Shown piece by piece: positions 24,470 through 35,780 of a stretch of DNA of 64,000 nucleotides. The translations under genes and the position numbers were made by a program. The stretch lies in assembly GCF_002288925.2 (NCBI RefSeq), contig NW_022098021.1, forward strand, positions 31,963,484 through 32,027,483, in the 5' to 3' direction. This DNA comes from Delphinapterus leucas (Eukaryota; Chordata; Mammalia; Artiodactyla; Monodontidae). How positions within the stretch are numbered: the first letter of the stretch is position 1; each line of letters begins with the position of its first letter. Below the pieces are notes generated by a model. That model saw only the letters and a program-made list of their open reading frames with translations. It did not search any database and was not told the origin of the DNA.

Positions 24470-24800
24470 GTTTTATTTTTAATACAATAAAGGTTTATTT
24501 CTGTCTCAAAGTTTTCAGCCAACATTGGTTGCTGGGGGAGGGAGGGTCCTGCTCCCTCAGTTGTAGGGGACAAGGCTGAGAGGAACTCCACTATAACAGT
24601 GATATATCATCTGAAGTTCATGCCTTCTTCAATTCCCCTCTGCAGGGAATGCATAGCACAAGGGTCTTTACACATTTTTTGTCCTGCTTTGGTCTGGGAG
24701 TGATCCACTGATCAGAACTAGTTGTAAGTCCCTCTCTAAAAGCAATGGGCTTGGGAAACATGGTTTTCTATGTTCCCAGAATAGAGAACTGGATCATCTC
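24470..24800. mobile_element. Unnamed old MER-type interspersed repeat
   Basis: 'aataaaggtttatttctgtc', 'ggtcctgctccctcag' and 'ctgggagtgatccactgatc' fit a common medium-reiteration element of mammals whose name I cannot assign safely. It lies just upstream of the receptor remnant and is not part of it. Confidence 0.4.
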
Positions 24801-24934
24801 TACAAAGTCTTTCTATTCACTTTATACTTCAGTCAATTTCTTTGTTGTGTAGAGAATTTTCTCACCCACGCACTAAGGGAAGCAACCCCATAGTACACTA
24901 AACACAGAGCCAGGCTATTTCTTTTCTTATTCAG

Positions 24935-25345
24935 GTCACATATGGTCCTTTCCATCTCATTATGAGCAATAAAAACCAGGTCTCATCACTCTATCAGATG
25001 GCCACCAAGGACAGCTCCCTGGCTCATGGAATGATCTGGGTTTTGCTGCATTTTGGCTGGACCTGGGGAGGCCTTTTTGTATCTGATGATATGAAAGAGG
25101 AGCAGTTCCTCTGGGATCTGAAAGTGGAGATGGTAAAGAAAGATATCTGTGTGGCCTTTACAGAAAAGCTTCCTGCCATTAAGAGAACATATGAAAAAAC
25201 TGATGTGACTCCCATGTCCAGAATCAGTTTCATTCACAAATGTGCACATAATGTGTCATGATATAGGTTACTTCATGATCCTGACATGCTGCGAGAATTT
25301 TATTTAACCTCAAGGAAGCTGTGGATCATGTCAGTGATTTGTTTT
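24935..25345 (+). pseudogene. Vomeronasal type-2 receptor (V2R) exon remnant
   Basis: V2Rs are class C GPCRs of the vomeronasal organ that bind peptide pheromones through a large extracellular Venus-flytrap domain. The translation from 24935 begins VTYGPF, then SLYQMATKD, LLHFGWTWGGL and DDMKEEQFLWDL, then EMVKKDICVAF. These are hallmark motifs of the V2R ligand-binding domain and match the start of its large third exon. A pyrimidine-rich splice acceptor (TTCTTTTCTTATTCAG) ends at 24934, exactly where that exon normally starts. The frame stays open about 108 codons to a TGA at 25259-25261. Weak homology (MLREFYLTSRKLW) continues in the same frame to about 25345, where another stop occurs. The exon is normally about 800 bp, and I see no transmembrane exon nearby. 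It is an isolated dead exon, as expected in a lineage without a functional vomeronasal system. The family call is from motif memory; the subfamily is unknown. Confidence 0.72.
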
Positions 25346-25869
25346 TTTTAATGTTAGGGTATGTTAACTTGTCACATGGTTAGCCAGAGAAGGGAGTTAT
25401 TCTTTTATGTTCTTTGGGATGGGATTCATGGGGTAGTTGAGGCTCAGGAAAGGGAGGAGGTGGGATAAGAGGCTCTGACCTGAGAAGGAACAGATCACAG
25501 ATTGCATAAATCTGTAAGGATAGCTAGAGCCAAGGGAAGAAGTCAGCAAGGACCCCCCATGACAGCTAATGACAAATGAACTGACTTCCAAGTTTCCTTT
25601 TTCTCCTCTGTAATCCTCTTATGAAAGCCACACATATTTAGAAAAGCATGTTAGTATAGCCTTGGAGAAGGAAATAAATAGGCTCTATTTATGCTTGTGG
25701 CAAAGCAGTATGGGAGAGGACAGCAGCTCACAGAGCAGTGATGGGAAGGCCAGGAGTGTACGTGAGGGGCCTCAAGCAGTAGTTAGGAGTGAGCAGTGAA
25801 GGGCAACAACTGGTAAAAACAGAAGCCTTCCTTTTCTGGAGATCCTCAGACAAAATTTTGTACTTAGAG
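25346..25869. other. Unique DNA, no gene seen
   Basis: I could not recognise further receptor exon sequence or any named repeat. Confidence 0.45.
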
Positions 25870-26240
25870 CAGATGGAACATTTGTTCAACGAACTTATAT
25901 TGTTAGTTAATAACACTCCTCTAGGTGCCGGGGATAAGAGAAATGAACAAAACTACCACAGCCTAGGCCTTGTGGAACATAGGTCCCTGTGCAAGAGATG
26001 GATAATTTAAAAATACCCTAAATTATGTCCTATGGTTTTAAGAGCTGTGGAAGAAAGAAAGTGTGGTTGATGTGATTGCAGCATCTGGGGAGGGCTCCAT
26101 GCCATTTATAAGAGGAGATCAGGGGGACCTCCCTAAGAAGATGGCATTTGAGCAGAGAGCTGAAGGAGTTTGTGATTGATTTATACAGATGTCTGCAAGA
26201 GAATGTTCTATGTGAAAGGAACAAGTGAAAAAGACGAGAC
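25870..26240 (-). mobile_element. L2 LINE 3' fragment
   Basis: Inverted L2 3' end: 'gtgccggggataagagaaat', 'ggagggctccatgccattt', 'gaagatggcatttgagcaga', 'gagctgaaggagtttgtga' and 'gcaagagaatgttctatgtg'. Decayed. Confidence 0.7.
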
Positions 26241-26599
26241 TCGAGTATGCATATTTTTGATAGCTTAGTAAAGAAAGGAACTCATATGTCCATGTGACTC
26301 ACTGCTATCCCCATTGGTATATATTGGCATCAAATCTTATTTTCCACTGAGAAAGTCATTAACTTCATCAGAAACCGAACATGACTGAGCAGTTTTTCCT
26401 GAGGATTGAATCAAGAAATGAAAGCAGAATGTGAAAATATTAACTTTTATACTAGAGTTTTCTGATCTTCCATAGGGCAAATCTGGAAGAATTTGATTAA
26501 CCTCTGGGGAGATATTTCACTATTTGTTTTGGGGGTTTTGTTTTTCACTTTTTGTTTTTTGGAGGTTTTGGGGGGGCTTTGTTTTTTGTGGGTTTTTTG

Positions 26600-26630
<31 letters not shown>

Positions 26631-26829
26631 TGTTTTGCGGTACGCGGGCCTCTCACTGTTGTGGCCTCTCCCATTGCGGAGCACAGGCTCAGGATGAGAA
26701 GGCTCAGAGGCCATGGCTCACAGGCCCAGCCGCTCCACGGCATGTGGGATCCTCCCGGACCGGGGCAGAAACCCATGTTCCCTACATCAGCAGGCGGACT
26801 CTCAACCACTGCGCCACCAGGGAAGCCCA
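26600..26829 (-). mobile_element. Cetacean CHR-type SINE, minus strand
   Basis: The complement reads the same head and body as the other short SINEs. Its tail appears as a TTTTG-repeat tract at 26600-26636. Probable target duplications in G/T-rich sequence are GTTTTTTGTGGGTTTT (from 26581) and GTTTTTTGGGGTTTTG (26830-26845). It accounts for overlapping open frames of 120-136 codons on both strands, which are not genes. Confidence 0.9.
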
Positions 26830-27171
26830 GTTTTTTGGGGTTTTGTTTTTTTTTTTTTTGAGAGAGAGAGCAAAAATGCCAGACAACTCTAATAGTTTTT
26901 CAGAACAGAGTTCATTCATGATTTGCCTTATTTGGAAGCCATGTTTGGCCACATTAATGTGATACATCTTTTTACTCAAGGTCTTCCATCATTGTCAGGG
27001 AGGTTATTACAAGAATATGTGCATTTGGGTCAAGCTGCTCACTTTTGAAGGGAAGATTAGAGGTAGAGGACTATATAAATGTAATGTTAATGAAGTGTTT
27101 CCACAGTTTAAAATTAAGAGTGACAAAGCTTTAATGTCTCTGCAAGCAGAAAGCTGCAGATACCTGAAAAT

Positions 27172-27181
27172 NNNNNNNNNN
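27172..27181. other. Assembly gap (10 N)
   Basis: Ten undetermined bases immediately before a GAAA microsatellite. The true length of the missing sequence is unknown. Confidence 0.98.
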
Positions 27182-27183
27182 GA

Positions 27184-27239
<56 letters not shown>

Positions 27240-27292
27240 AGAAAGGAAGGAAGGAAGGAAGGAAGGAAGAAGGAAGGAAGGGAGGAAGAAAA
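27182..27292. repeat. (GAAA)n then (GGAA)n microsatellite
   Basis: About 15 GAAA units, then GGAA-rich units, next to the gap. Its strand complement (CTTT) occurs at 28074-28140 beyond the duplicated segment. Confidence 0.93.
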
Positions 27293-27383
27293 ATGTAGTG
27301 TGCCTTTGATGTGGGAAAGGCCAAGGATTACTAAAACATTTATCTTTATTTTGATGCCAAGAAATATGGAACACTCTGACTTC

Positions 27384-28073
27384 AAAGGCTGAGGCAGGAA
27401 GTGGAACCAACCCTCTCCTAGTTCACCCTCAGATAACAGTGGGCTTGTGTGGGGAATTCCAGAGATCACCCAGTTCTCCAAGTTGAGTAGTTGAATTCAA
27501 TGTAACATCATTTGAATGATGAGTGAATGAAACATCATTGAATGATGAATGAATGTAATATCATTTCCCTTGTCTTCAAACAAAAGAAGCTACCTTCAAG
27601 GACTATGACACAGACACTCTCAGTGTCAGCAGGAAAATTATAATAATTCATGCTTTGATTTTAAGGTCACCTAAGTAGAAGTAAACCGTAAAGAACTTAG
27701 TTTCCCTTCCTTCTTTCCTTCCTTTCTTAAAGGCTGAGGCAGGAAGTGGAACCAACCCTCTCCTAGTTCACCCTCAGATAACAGTGGGCTTGTGTGGGGA
27801 ATTCCAGAGATCACCCAGTTCTCCAAGTTGAGTAGTTGAATTCAATGTAACATCATTTGAATGATGAGTGAATGAAACATCATTGAATGATGAATGAATG
27901 TAATATCATTTCCCTTGTCTTCAAACAAAAGAAGCTACCTTCAAGGACTATGACACAGACACTCTCAGTGTCAGCAGGAAAATTATAATAATTCATGCTT
28001 TGATTTTAAGGTCACCTAAGTAGAAGTAAACCGTAAAGAACTTAGTTTCCCTTCCTTCTTTCCTTCCTTTCTT
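27384..28073. repeat. Exact 345-bp tandem duplication
   Basis: Copy 1 is 27384-27728 and copy 2 is 27729-28073. Reading them side by side I find no difference. Both start AAAGGCTGAGGCAGGAAGTG and end CTTCCTTCTTTCCTTCC plus TTTCTT. Each copy also has an internal short near-repeat of 'catcattgaatgatgaatga' type. Perfect identity means either a very recent duplication or an assembly artefact near the gap. Confidence 0.95.
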
Positions 28074-28075
28074 TT

Positions 28076-28131
<56 letters not shown>

Positions 28132-28172
28132 TTCTTTCTTTGTTCCTTCCTGCCTTCCTTTCTTTTTTTTTT
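28074..28172. repeat. (CTTT)n microsatellite, pyrimidine-rich
   Basis: About 16 CTTT units to 28140, then mixed CCTT and T-runs. It joins directly to the end of the second 345-bp copy, whose own end is CCTT-rich. Confidence 0.92.
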
Positions 28173-28619
28173 ACATTTGCAGATAACTACAGCTTGCTTC
28201 CTTCCTCCCATCCTCTCTTTTCTTCCTTTCTTTCCCTTTCTTTTTTGTGAATAAACCTGAGCTTTCTCATTAAGCTTTAATACACATTAAAATTTACTTT
28301 TAAAATCTGCATAATTTGCAATTATGTTAATTTTTTAGGAAATCCACCATTTGTTGTTGGCATGAAAAAGCAAAACCAAAAGATGCAATTATTTGTAGAG
28401 ATTGATTTTACATTCTGTCTCTGAAAAGAAATCAATTTTCCATTCAATAGAATACCTTGTATGCAGTTCTTATGTATATGTGTGTTTATATGCAGTTTCC
28501 TAGGAACACGTCTGTGACTTTCATTAATTTCTCAAATGACTTTCAAAGGAATAAATACAAATTTAGAAAGCCAAGGCCCACTGCCTTAAATCAAACCCTA
28601 GCTCTACTCTGGGAATAGT

Positions 28620-29639
28620 TCTTCTTCTCCTGTTCTCTCCAGTATAGTCTGTTAGTTTCCTCAAACTTCACAGCTCTCAACACTTGAATATAGTCTCCAC
28701 TACCATTTCCAAATCATTCCTCATCCACCATCTTGTATAATGTTTATCCTTACAGCATCACTGTCCTCCACCAACTTCCTTTTCATTGTCCCTCACTTAC
28801 TAAAAACTTTATAACCTAATTCACAGTCTTCTTCTCCATTCCAGGTTCTACCAGCATTAACAGAAAGTTGACCATATAGGTGAACAATATATCCAAAACT
28901 GTCCTCAAACATTTCTTTATTTCTATAATTTCAATGACCTTCCCCAACATTCTAATTCTGTTACCCACATCCCATAGATAGGACCTCTTCCTTTGTCATC
29001 ACTTGAAATGTTCATGTCTGATTTCCTAAATTTAAACATCACAACCTAATAACCACAATCCTAACCTTCCAATTCTTTCACTCAGCTACTTACATAATAC
29101 CTGTAGCTGCAAAGCATCCCAATGGTTACAGCAAGAGCTCTGGAGCAGACACTCTGGGCTTAACAGCAGTTTTACTATGTTTAAGATGTATGAACATGAG
29201 CAAGTTTCTTAACCTCTCTAAGCCTTTGTTTTTTTCTTTTGGAAATAATAGTTGTTGTTGAGAAGATAACATAACCCATAACATTTAGCATGATGCTACT
29301 GAGGAAGCATGTAATAAATCATAGTCCTTTTTATTATTATTTGACATTAACAAGATCTCTAGTGACTTCCCTCCTTTAATTTCTTCTTTGTTAACTCACT
29401 TCTAAACCCACTTCCCTCTCTAGCTATCTTAAAAAATGTAGTCTTTCACTTTAGACATTTTCCTGCCAACACCCTCAATTCTTTTACCCCACTGTACTTC
29501 CATTGCACTCACTGTACAAAATGCCAGCCCTAGATTGCCATTAAAAAATAAAAAGGCATATGACTTGGTATGCTGTCCTTGGGCCGGTATAGGTGTTCAG
29601 TGAATTATGAGTGAATTAATGAATGAATGCTACCATAAA
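28620..29639 (+). mobile_element. Possible 5' part of a decayed L2, with MIR inside (weak)
   Basis: Pyrimidine-rich, C/T/A-biased text resembles the sense strand of L2 coding sequence but is too diverged for a firm call. It leads directly into clear L2 from 29640. A MIR at 29115-29330 interrupts it. Confidence 0.35.
29115..29330 (+). mobile_element. MIR SINE
   Basis: 'caagagctctggagcagaca', 'gagcaagtttcttaacctct', 'aagcctttgtttttttctt' and 'gttgttgagaagataacata' follow MIR order. Confidence 0.75.
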
Positions 29640-30149
29640 TACAAGGCCTTCATAATACCTTCAGAACTTCCCAGTAGACTTATTTCTTAGTCATCTCTTT
29701 TCTTTTTTTTCAAAGAAGTTATTTCAAACATTCTCTACTCTTCTGTATACTACCACCTGATTTCTCAGGAATTGCAATCTATATATTTTCCTCTCACTCC
29801 TGGGTCATACTCTTTTGGACCTTCTGCATCAGCATTGAATCACATATGAGTCTCTTTCCTTCCCAGATGCAAACAAAACTATCTTTCAAAGTTAAATCCA
29901 TCCTTCCTCATATTCTCTCCAGTTGTTGCCCTATTTCTTGGTTTTTCCCATCAAAAGTTCTTGAAAGAGTTATCTAATATTCATGATCTATACTTTCTCA
30001 CCTCCTGTTTACTCCTCAATATGATTTGAACCTCACCAGACAATTGGAACTCTTTCTGCCAATGTTATTCATTGCAATAAAAGCTTGACATTTTGGCAGC
30101 AATTGACATTGCTAGATATTTTCCTTTGAATGCTTTTTTCCCCTGAGGG

Positions 30150-30925
30150 TTTTTTTTTTTAAATAACAGCTTTATTGAGATGTAATTCACATACTATAAA
30201 GTTCACACTTTTCAAAAGTACAATTCAATGGTTTTTAGTATATTTACAAAGTTGTTCATTGATCACCATGATCTAATTTCAGAATATTTTATCACCTCCA
30301 TAAAGCAACCCCATACCCAGTAACAGTCACTCCCTACTCTCTCCTCCCCAGGCAAACATAAATCTACTTTCTGACTCTCTGGATTTGCCTATTCTATTCA
30401 GTTCATACGATGAAATCATACAATATGTGGGTTTGGCTTCTTTCAATTAGCATATTTTAAAGGTTCATCTACATCGTAGCATGTATCAGAGCTTCATTCC
30501 TTTTTGTGGTTGAATAATATTCCATTGCATGAATATATAACATACATGTTGTTCATCCATTAATTAATTGATGTGCATTTGAGTTGTTTCCACTTTTTGG
30601 CTACTATGAACATTCCCGTGCAAGGTTTTGTGTGGATATGTTTTCAGTTCTCTTTGAGTGTATACCAAGGAGTGGAATTGTTGAGTTACATGGGCACTCT
30701 ATATGTAACTTTTTGAGGAATCATCAAACTGTTTGCCAGAGTGGCTACACCAGCAACATAAGAGAGTTCCAATTTCTCCACATCCTTGACAACATTTGGT
30801 ATTGTCTATCTTTTTAATTATAGCCACCCTAGTTGGTATGAAATGGTATCTCATTGTAGTTTGGATTTTCATTTCCCTAATGACTAATGATCTTATCTTT
30901 TCATTTGCTTCTTAGCCATTGTTTA
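30150..30925 (-). mobile_element. 5'-truncated old L1 (3' end), nested in L2
   Basis: Begins with a poly-T, then 'aacagctttattgagatgta', the standard antisense L1 3' UTR start. It continues with 'ggatttgcctattctattca', 'gttgaataatattccattgc' and 'ggtatgaaatggtatctcat'. About 775 bp, including the C-terminal end of ORF2, all broken. Confidence 0.85.
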
Positions 30926-31460
30926 TTCTCTTTGGAGAAGTATCTATTTTTCCCTTCCCTCAGACTTCTCTGAGATCATACTTTACTGGTTTTCCTCTCT
31001 CTTATGTAGGTTCCTCTTCATCCACCCATATTTTAAATATTGATGTTTTTCATTACTCTGCTCCAGATCCTATCCCTAGGTGGCTTCGTTCATCCCAGGA
31101 ATTCATTAAAATCTAAAGATCAAATATTCCTAAATCTCTACCTCTTGTTCAGTTCTCTTTCCTGATATCCAGATTTGGCTATCCAACTGTCTACTGGACA
31201 TCTTCATCTGTATGTTCTATAAACATCTCATACTGAACATGGTTAAACTTGAATTCACTGCTCTCTACCTAAACCTCAACCCATTCCTCCCAAGATGAAG
31301 CCATTCAGTAGATTACCCAAGCCAACATTCTACCTATCTTACTCTTCCCGTTCCATTAACTCACACATGTAAAACATCCAAGTCCACCTTATTCCATCTC
31401 TTAAATTCTCTAAATAGGGTCCTCCACTATGTCCCTATTATCAGTGCCCTAGGTCAGCCC

Positions 31461-32272
31461 TGTTCATTAATTACCTGAACTAATCACAAATTAGAGTGGA
31501 AAATACAATAGACTGGCTCCCTTAACACCAGGTCAGCCAATCCTGCCAACATGAACAGAGACTGGCATGCTTAAGGACTACATTTCCCAATCTACCCTCA
31601 AGCTGGGCTTTCCACACTGAATTTTCAGGCAGAATTATGTTCCAGGCTAGAGGATAGAAGTAAGTATGATGAAATGGCAGTCACTCAGTTCTCTTGAAAG
31701 CACTGACAGGGAAGCAAATTTGTTATCCTGTGGCAGCTTTCCTGGAGATCCTTATGCAATGGTTCTTAAACTTGGCTGTGTACAAGCATCACCTGGAGAG
31801 GACTTTTTGTTGTTTAATTTTTGATACTATGACTGGGCCCTGCTCCAGGTCAATTAAATACAGTCTCCGGAGGTGCAAGCCCGGCATCAGCACTTTGTTA
31901 AGCACTCCAAGGGATGCTGGTGGGAAGCCAAGTTAGGGAAAAATTACCTTGATGTCTAGCTGGTCCCTAACCTCCTGGTTGCCAAGCCCAAGCCATGGTA
32001 GCAGCCATAGCTCCTGATTCAGCAGCTTTCCTGAGTGTGGCCAAGGCAGTGTGATTCATGAATGGGAGGTGGTGGCAGCAAACGCAGCAGTTCATTGGCC
32101 AGCCAGCACGGCAATGTGACTTGTGCAATTGTTTCTGGAAGCTCAGACTAGAGTCAGCTTCTCCAGCCCTTCCAACAAGTCTGTAAGCTGCTTAATACTC
32201 TGTAATAAATCCCTTTCAGCTGAAACTGGCTAGAGATTGTTCAGTTGTCTGCTACTGAACCTTGACCAATAC
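31461..32272. mobile_element. LTR-like or MER-type insertion inside L2, carrying a MER5
   Basis: Fills the gap between two L2 blocks. Its end, 'taataaatccctttcagctg' then 'gaaccttgaccaatacag', has the AATAAA and terminal style of old mammalian LTR or MER elements. I cannot name the family. A MER5-type element sits within it. Confidence 0.45.
31757..31938 (+). mobile_element. MER5A-type hAT-Charlie MITE
   Basis: Starts CAATGGTTCTTAAACTTGGC, with 'aagcatcacctggagaggac', 'gggccctgctccaggtcaat' and 'gcccggcatcagcactttg'. This is the MER5 palindrome-like layout. Non-coding. Confidence 0.78.
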
Positions 32273-33025
32273 AGCTACCTAAAATTCAAATCAAACCACA
32301 TGACATTCCTGCTTTAAATAATTTACTGGTCTACCCTGTTCTTACATTAAATCTAAAATGCTTTTAAATGACTTACAAGGTCTTTTGTGATATGGCACCT
32401 GCCTTTTTTAAGGCATGTTAGAAACATGCATTAAAGTAATTTAGAAATGCATAGCTTCATTGAGGAAATTAATCTTGGAAGAATTTCTTGAAAGGAAAGA
32501 TTTGGACATATGGGCAACACTAGCTGTACATGAATATACATCACTGCATCTTATATTATTATTTTTAAAAACTGTAACAATTCCATGGATATTATCGGTA
32601 GTAGTGAAGTGAGAAGTGTTTTGGTATACTCATAGGGTGAGTATTAGTTAAAAGAATCTCTGGGTGATAGTCTTGTGAGTGGTTTCTTTTTTTTAATTTT
32701 TATTTTATATTGGGATATAGTTGATTAACAATGTTGTGTTAGTTTCAGGTGTGCACCAAAGTGATTCAGTTATACACATACATGTATCTTCTTTTTCAAA
32801 TTCTTTTCCCATTTAGGTTATTGCAGAATATTGAGCAGAGTTCCCTGTGCTATACAGTAGGTCCTTGTTGGTTATCTATTTTAAATATAGCATTTTGTAC
32901 ATGTCAACCCCAAATTCCCAACCTACACCTCTCTCCCACCTGTCCCCCTGGTAACCATAAGTTCATGCTCTAAGTCTGTGAGTCTGTTTCTGTTTTGTAA
33001 ATAAGTTCATTTGTATCATTATTTT

Positions 33026-34520
33026 TAGATTCCACATATAAGTGATAAATGATATTTGTCTTTCTCTGTCTGATTTACTTCACTCAGTATGACAGTCTCT
33101 AGGTCCATCCATGTTGCTGCAAATGGAATTATTTCATTCTTTTAATGACTGAGTAATATTCCATTGTATATATGTACCACATCTTCTTTATCCATTCATC
33201 TGTTGATGGACATTTAGGTTGCTTCCATGTCTTGGTTATTGTAAACAGTGTTGCAATGAATATTGGGGTGTATGTATCCTTTCAAACCATGGTTTTCTCA
33301 GGATATATGTCAAGGAGTGGGATTGCTGGCTCATATGGTAGCTCTATTTTTAATTTCTTAAAAAACCTCCATACTGTTCTCCATAGTTGCTCTAACAATT
33401 TACATTCCCACCAACAGTGTAGGAGGGTTCCCTTTTCTCCACACACTCTCCAGCATTTATTATTTGTAGATTTTTTTGATGATGGCCATTCTGACTGGTA
33501 TGAGGTGATACCTCATTGTAGTTTTGATTTGCATATCTCTAATAATTAGCTGTGGTGAACATCTTTTCATATGCCTCTTGGCCATCTGTGTGTCTTCTTT
33601 GAAGAAATGTCTACTTAGGTCTTCTGCCCATTTTTTGATTGTTTGTTTTATGATATTGAGCTACATGAACTGTTTGTAAATTTTGAAGACTAATCCTTTG
33701 TTGGTCGCATTGTTTGCAAACATTTTCTCCCATTCTGTGGGTTTTTTCATTTTCTTTATGGTTTTCTTTGCTGTACAAAAACTTTTAAGATTAATTAGGT
33801 CTCATTTGTATATTTTTGTTTTTATTTCCATTACTCTGGGAGGTGGATAGAAAAAGATACTGCTGAAATTTATGTCAGAAAGTGTTCTGCCTAGGTTTTC
33901 CTCTAAGAGTTTTATAGTATCCAGTCTTACATTTAGGTCTTTAATCCATTTTGAGTTTATGGCTGTGTATGGTGTTAAAGAGTGTTCTAATTTCATTTTT
34001 TACATGAAGCTGTCCAGTTTTCCCAGCACCACTTATTGAAGAGACTGTCTTTCCTCCATTGTATAGTCTTGCCTCCTTTGTCATAGATTAGGTGACCATA
34101 GGTGCATGGGTTTATCTCTGGGCTCTCTATCCTGTTCCAGTGATCTTTTTTTCTGTTTTTGTGCCAGTACCATACAGTCTTGACTACTGTAGCTTTTTGT
34201 TATATCTTCTTCTTGGATTGATTCCTTGATCATTATGAGGTGTCCTTCTTTGTCTCTTTAACAGTCTTTATTTTAAAGTCGATTTTTTCTGATATAAGTA
34301 TTGCTACTCCAGCTTTCTTTTGATTTCCACTTGCAAGGAAAAATTTTTGCATCCCCTTAGTTTCAATCTGTATGTTCCCTAAATCAAAAGTGGGTCTCTT
34401 GTAGACAGCATGTGTATGGGTCTTTCTGTATCCATTCAGGTAGTCTATGTCTTTTGGTTGGGGTATTTAATTCGTTTACCTTTAAGGTAATTATCCATAT
34501 GTGTCTTCCTATTGCCACTT
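33026..34520 (-). pseudogene. L1-A ORF2 remnant, middle deleted
   Basis: Contains the first part of the endonuclease region (about 34200-34520) fused to the ORF2 C-terminal third (33026-34195, including the [20 protein letters not shown] segment at 33802-33996). The FADD catalytic core is absent. It cannot be active. Confidence 0.82.
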
Positions 34521-34912
34521 TCTTAATTGTTTTGGATTTGTTTTTGTAGGTCTTTTTTCTTTCCTTCCTCTTTTCTTCTCTTTTCTTGTGATTTGATGAC
34601 TAACTTTAGTGTTGTGTTTGGATTCATTTTTCTTTTTTGTATGTGTATCTTTTGTAGATTTTCTGTTTGCAGTTACCATGAGGTTTTGATGTATCAGTCT
34701 GTATATAAACAAGATTGTTTTAAGTTGCTGGTCTTTTACTTTCAAATGCATTTCCAATATCCTGCATTTGTGCTCTCCTGTTCTCACAATTGCCAGTTTT
34801 GATATCATATTTTTGCGAGGATGATTTCCAACATTTACTCTATGTTTGCCTTTACCAGTGAGCTTTTCCATTTGTAGTTTTCTTGTTCTAGTTGTGGCCT
34901 TTCGTTTTCTGC

Positions 34913-35780
34913 TTAGAGAGTTTCCTTTAGCAACTGTTGTGAAGCTGATCTGGTCATGCTGAATTCTCTTAGCTTTTGCTTATCTGTAAGTTTTTTTTAG
35001 TTCTCCATCAAATCTGACTGAGAGTCTTGCTCGGTACAGTATTCTTGGTTGTAGTTTCTTCCCTTTTATCACTTTAAATATATCATGCTACTCCCTTATG
35101 GCCTGCAGAGTTTCTGCTGAGAAATCATTTGATAACCTTATGGAGTTTCCTTGTATATTGTTTATTGCTTTTCCCTTGTTGCTTTTAATATTTTTTCTTT
35201 GTTTTTAATTTTTGTCAATTTGATTACTATGTGTCTTGGCATGTTCCTCCTTGGGTTTATCCTTCCTGGGACTCTCTGTGCTTCTGGACTTGGGTGACTG
35301 ATTCCTTTCACATGTTAGGGAAATTTTCAGCTATTATATCTTCAAATATTTTCTCAGGTCCTTTCTCTCTCTTCTCCTTCTGGGACCTCTGTAATGCAAA
35401 TGTTGTAGCACTTAATGTTGTCCCAGAGGTCTCTTAAAAATGTCTTCATTTTTTTTTTCGTTCTTTTTTCTTTATTCTGTTCCATGGCAGTGATTTCCAC
35501 CACTCTGTCTTCCAGGTCAATTATCTGTTCTTCTGTCTCAGTTATTCTGCTATTGATTCCTTCTAGTGTATTTTTCAATTCTGTTATTATATCATTCATT
35601 TCTGTTTGTTTGTTCTTTAACACTTCTAGGTCTTTGTTAAACATTTCTTGTACCTTCTCTATCCTTGACTTCATTCTTTTTCCGAGATTCTGGATCATCT
35701 TCACTATCATTATTCTGAATTCTTTTTCTGGTAGGTTGCCTATCTCCATTTCACTTAGTTATTCTTCTGGGAGTTTATCT
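34913..35780 (-). pseudogene. L1-A ORF1 remnant
   Basis: The minus-strand frame 35749-35354 (131 codons) is the ORF1 coiled-coil region: MEIGNLPEKEFRIMIVKMIQ at the start, heptads through ITELKNTLEGINSRITETEE, and the conserved RDLWDNIK. The rest of ORF1 toward 34913 is broken by stops. A functional ORF1p would be about 330-340 residues. Confidence 0.82.

Larger units (their letters stand above)
29640..32410 (+). mobile_element. Long plus-strand L2, interrupted twice
   Basis: Three blocks in the correct L2 order. 29640-30149 contains 'agttcttgaaagagttatct' and the region before the catalytic RT motif. 30926-31460 contains 'ccaactgtctactggacatc', 'aacatggttaaacttgaa' and 'gatatccagatttggctatc'. 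32275-32410 contains 'acttacaaggtcttttgtga' and 'tgatatggcacctgcc'. Between them lie an inverted L1 tail (30150-30925) and an LTR-like or MER block (31461-32272). No frame is open. Confidence 0.72.

Noticed and set aside
26493..26962. Overlapping 122- and 136-codon plus-strand frames, and a 120-codon minus-strand frame
   Set aside because: All translate a SINE and its T/G-rich tail on either strand. The similar peptides near 5.0, 10.4, 37.7 and 57.6 kb are the same artefact.
27007..27481. Long frames of repeated K/R/E or F/L/S residues across the gap
   Set aside because: Translations of GAAA/CTTT microsatellites, including Ns.
27182..28140. CRISPR-like array
   Set aside because: The repeats are microsatellites and one tandem duplication without spacers, and the genome is mammalian.
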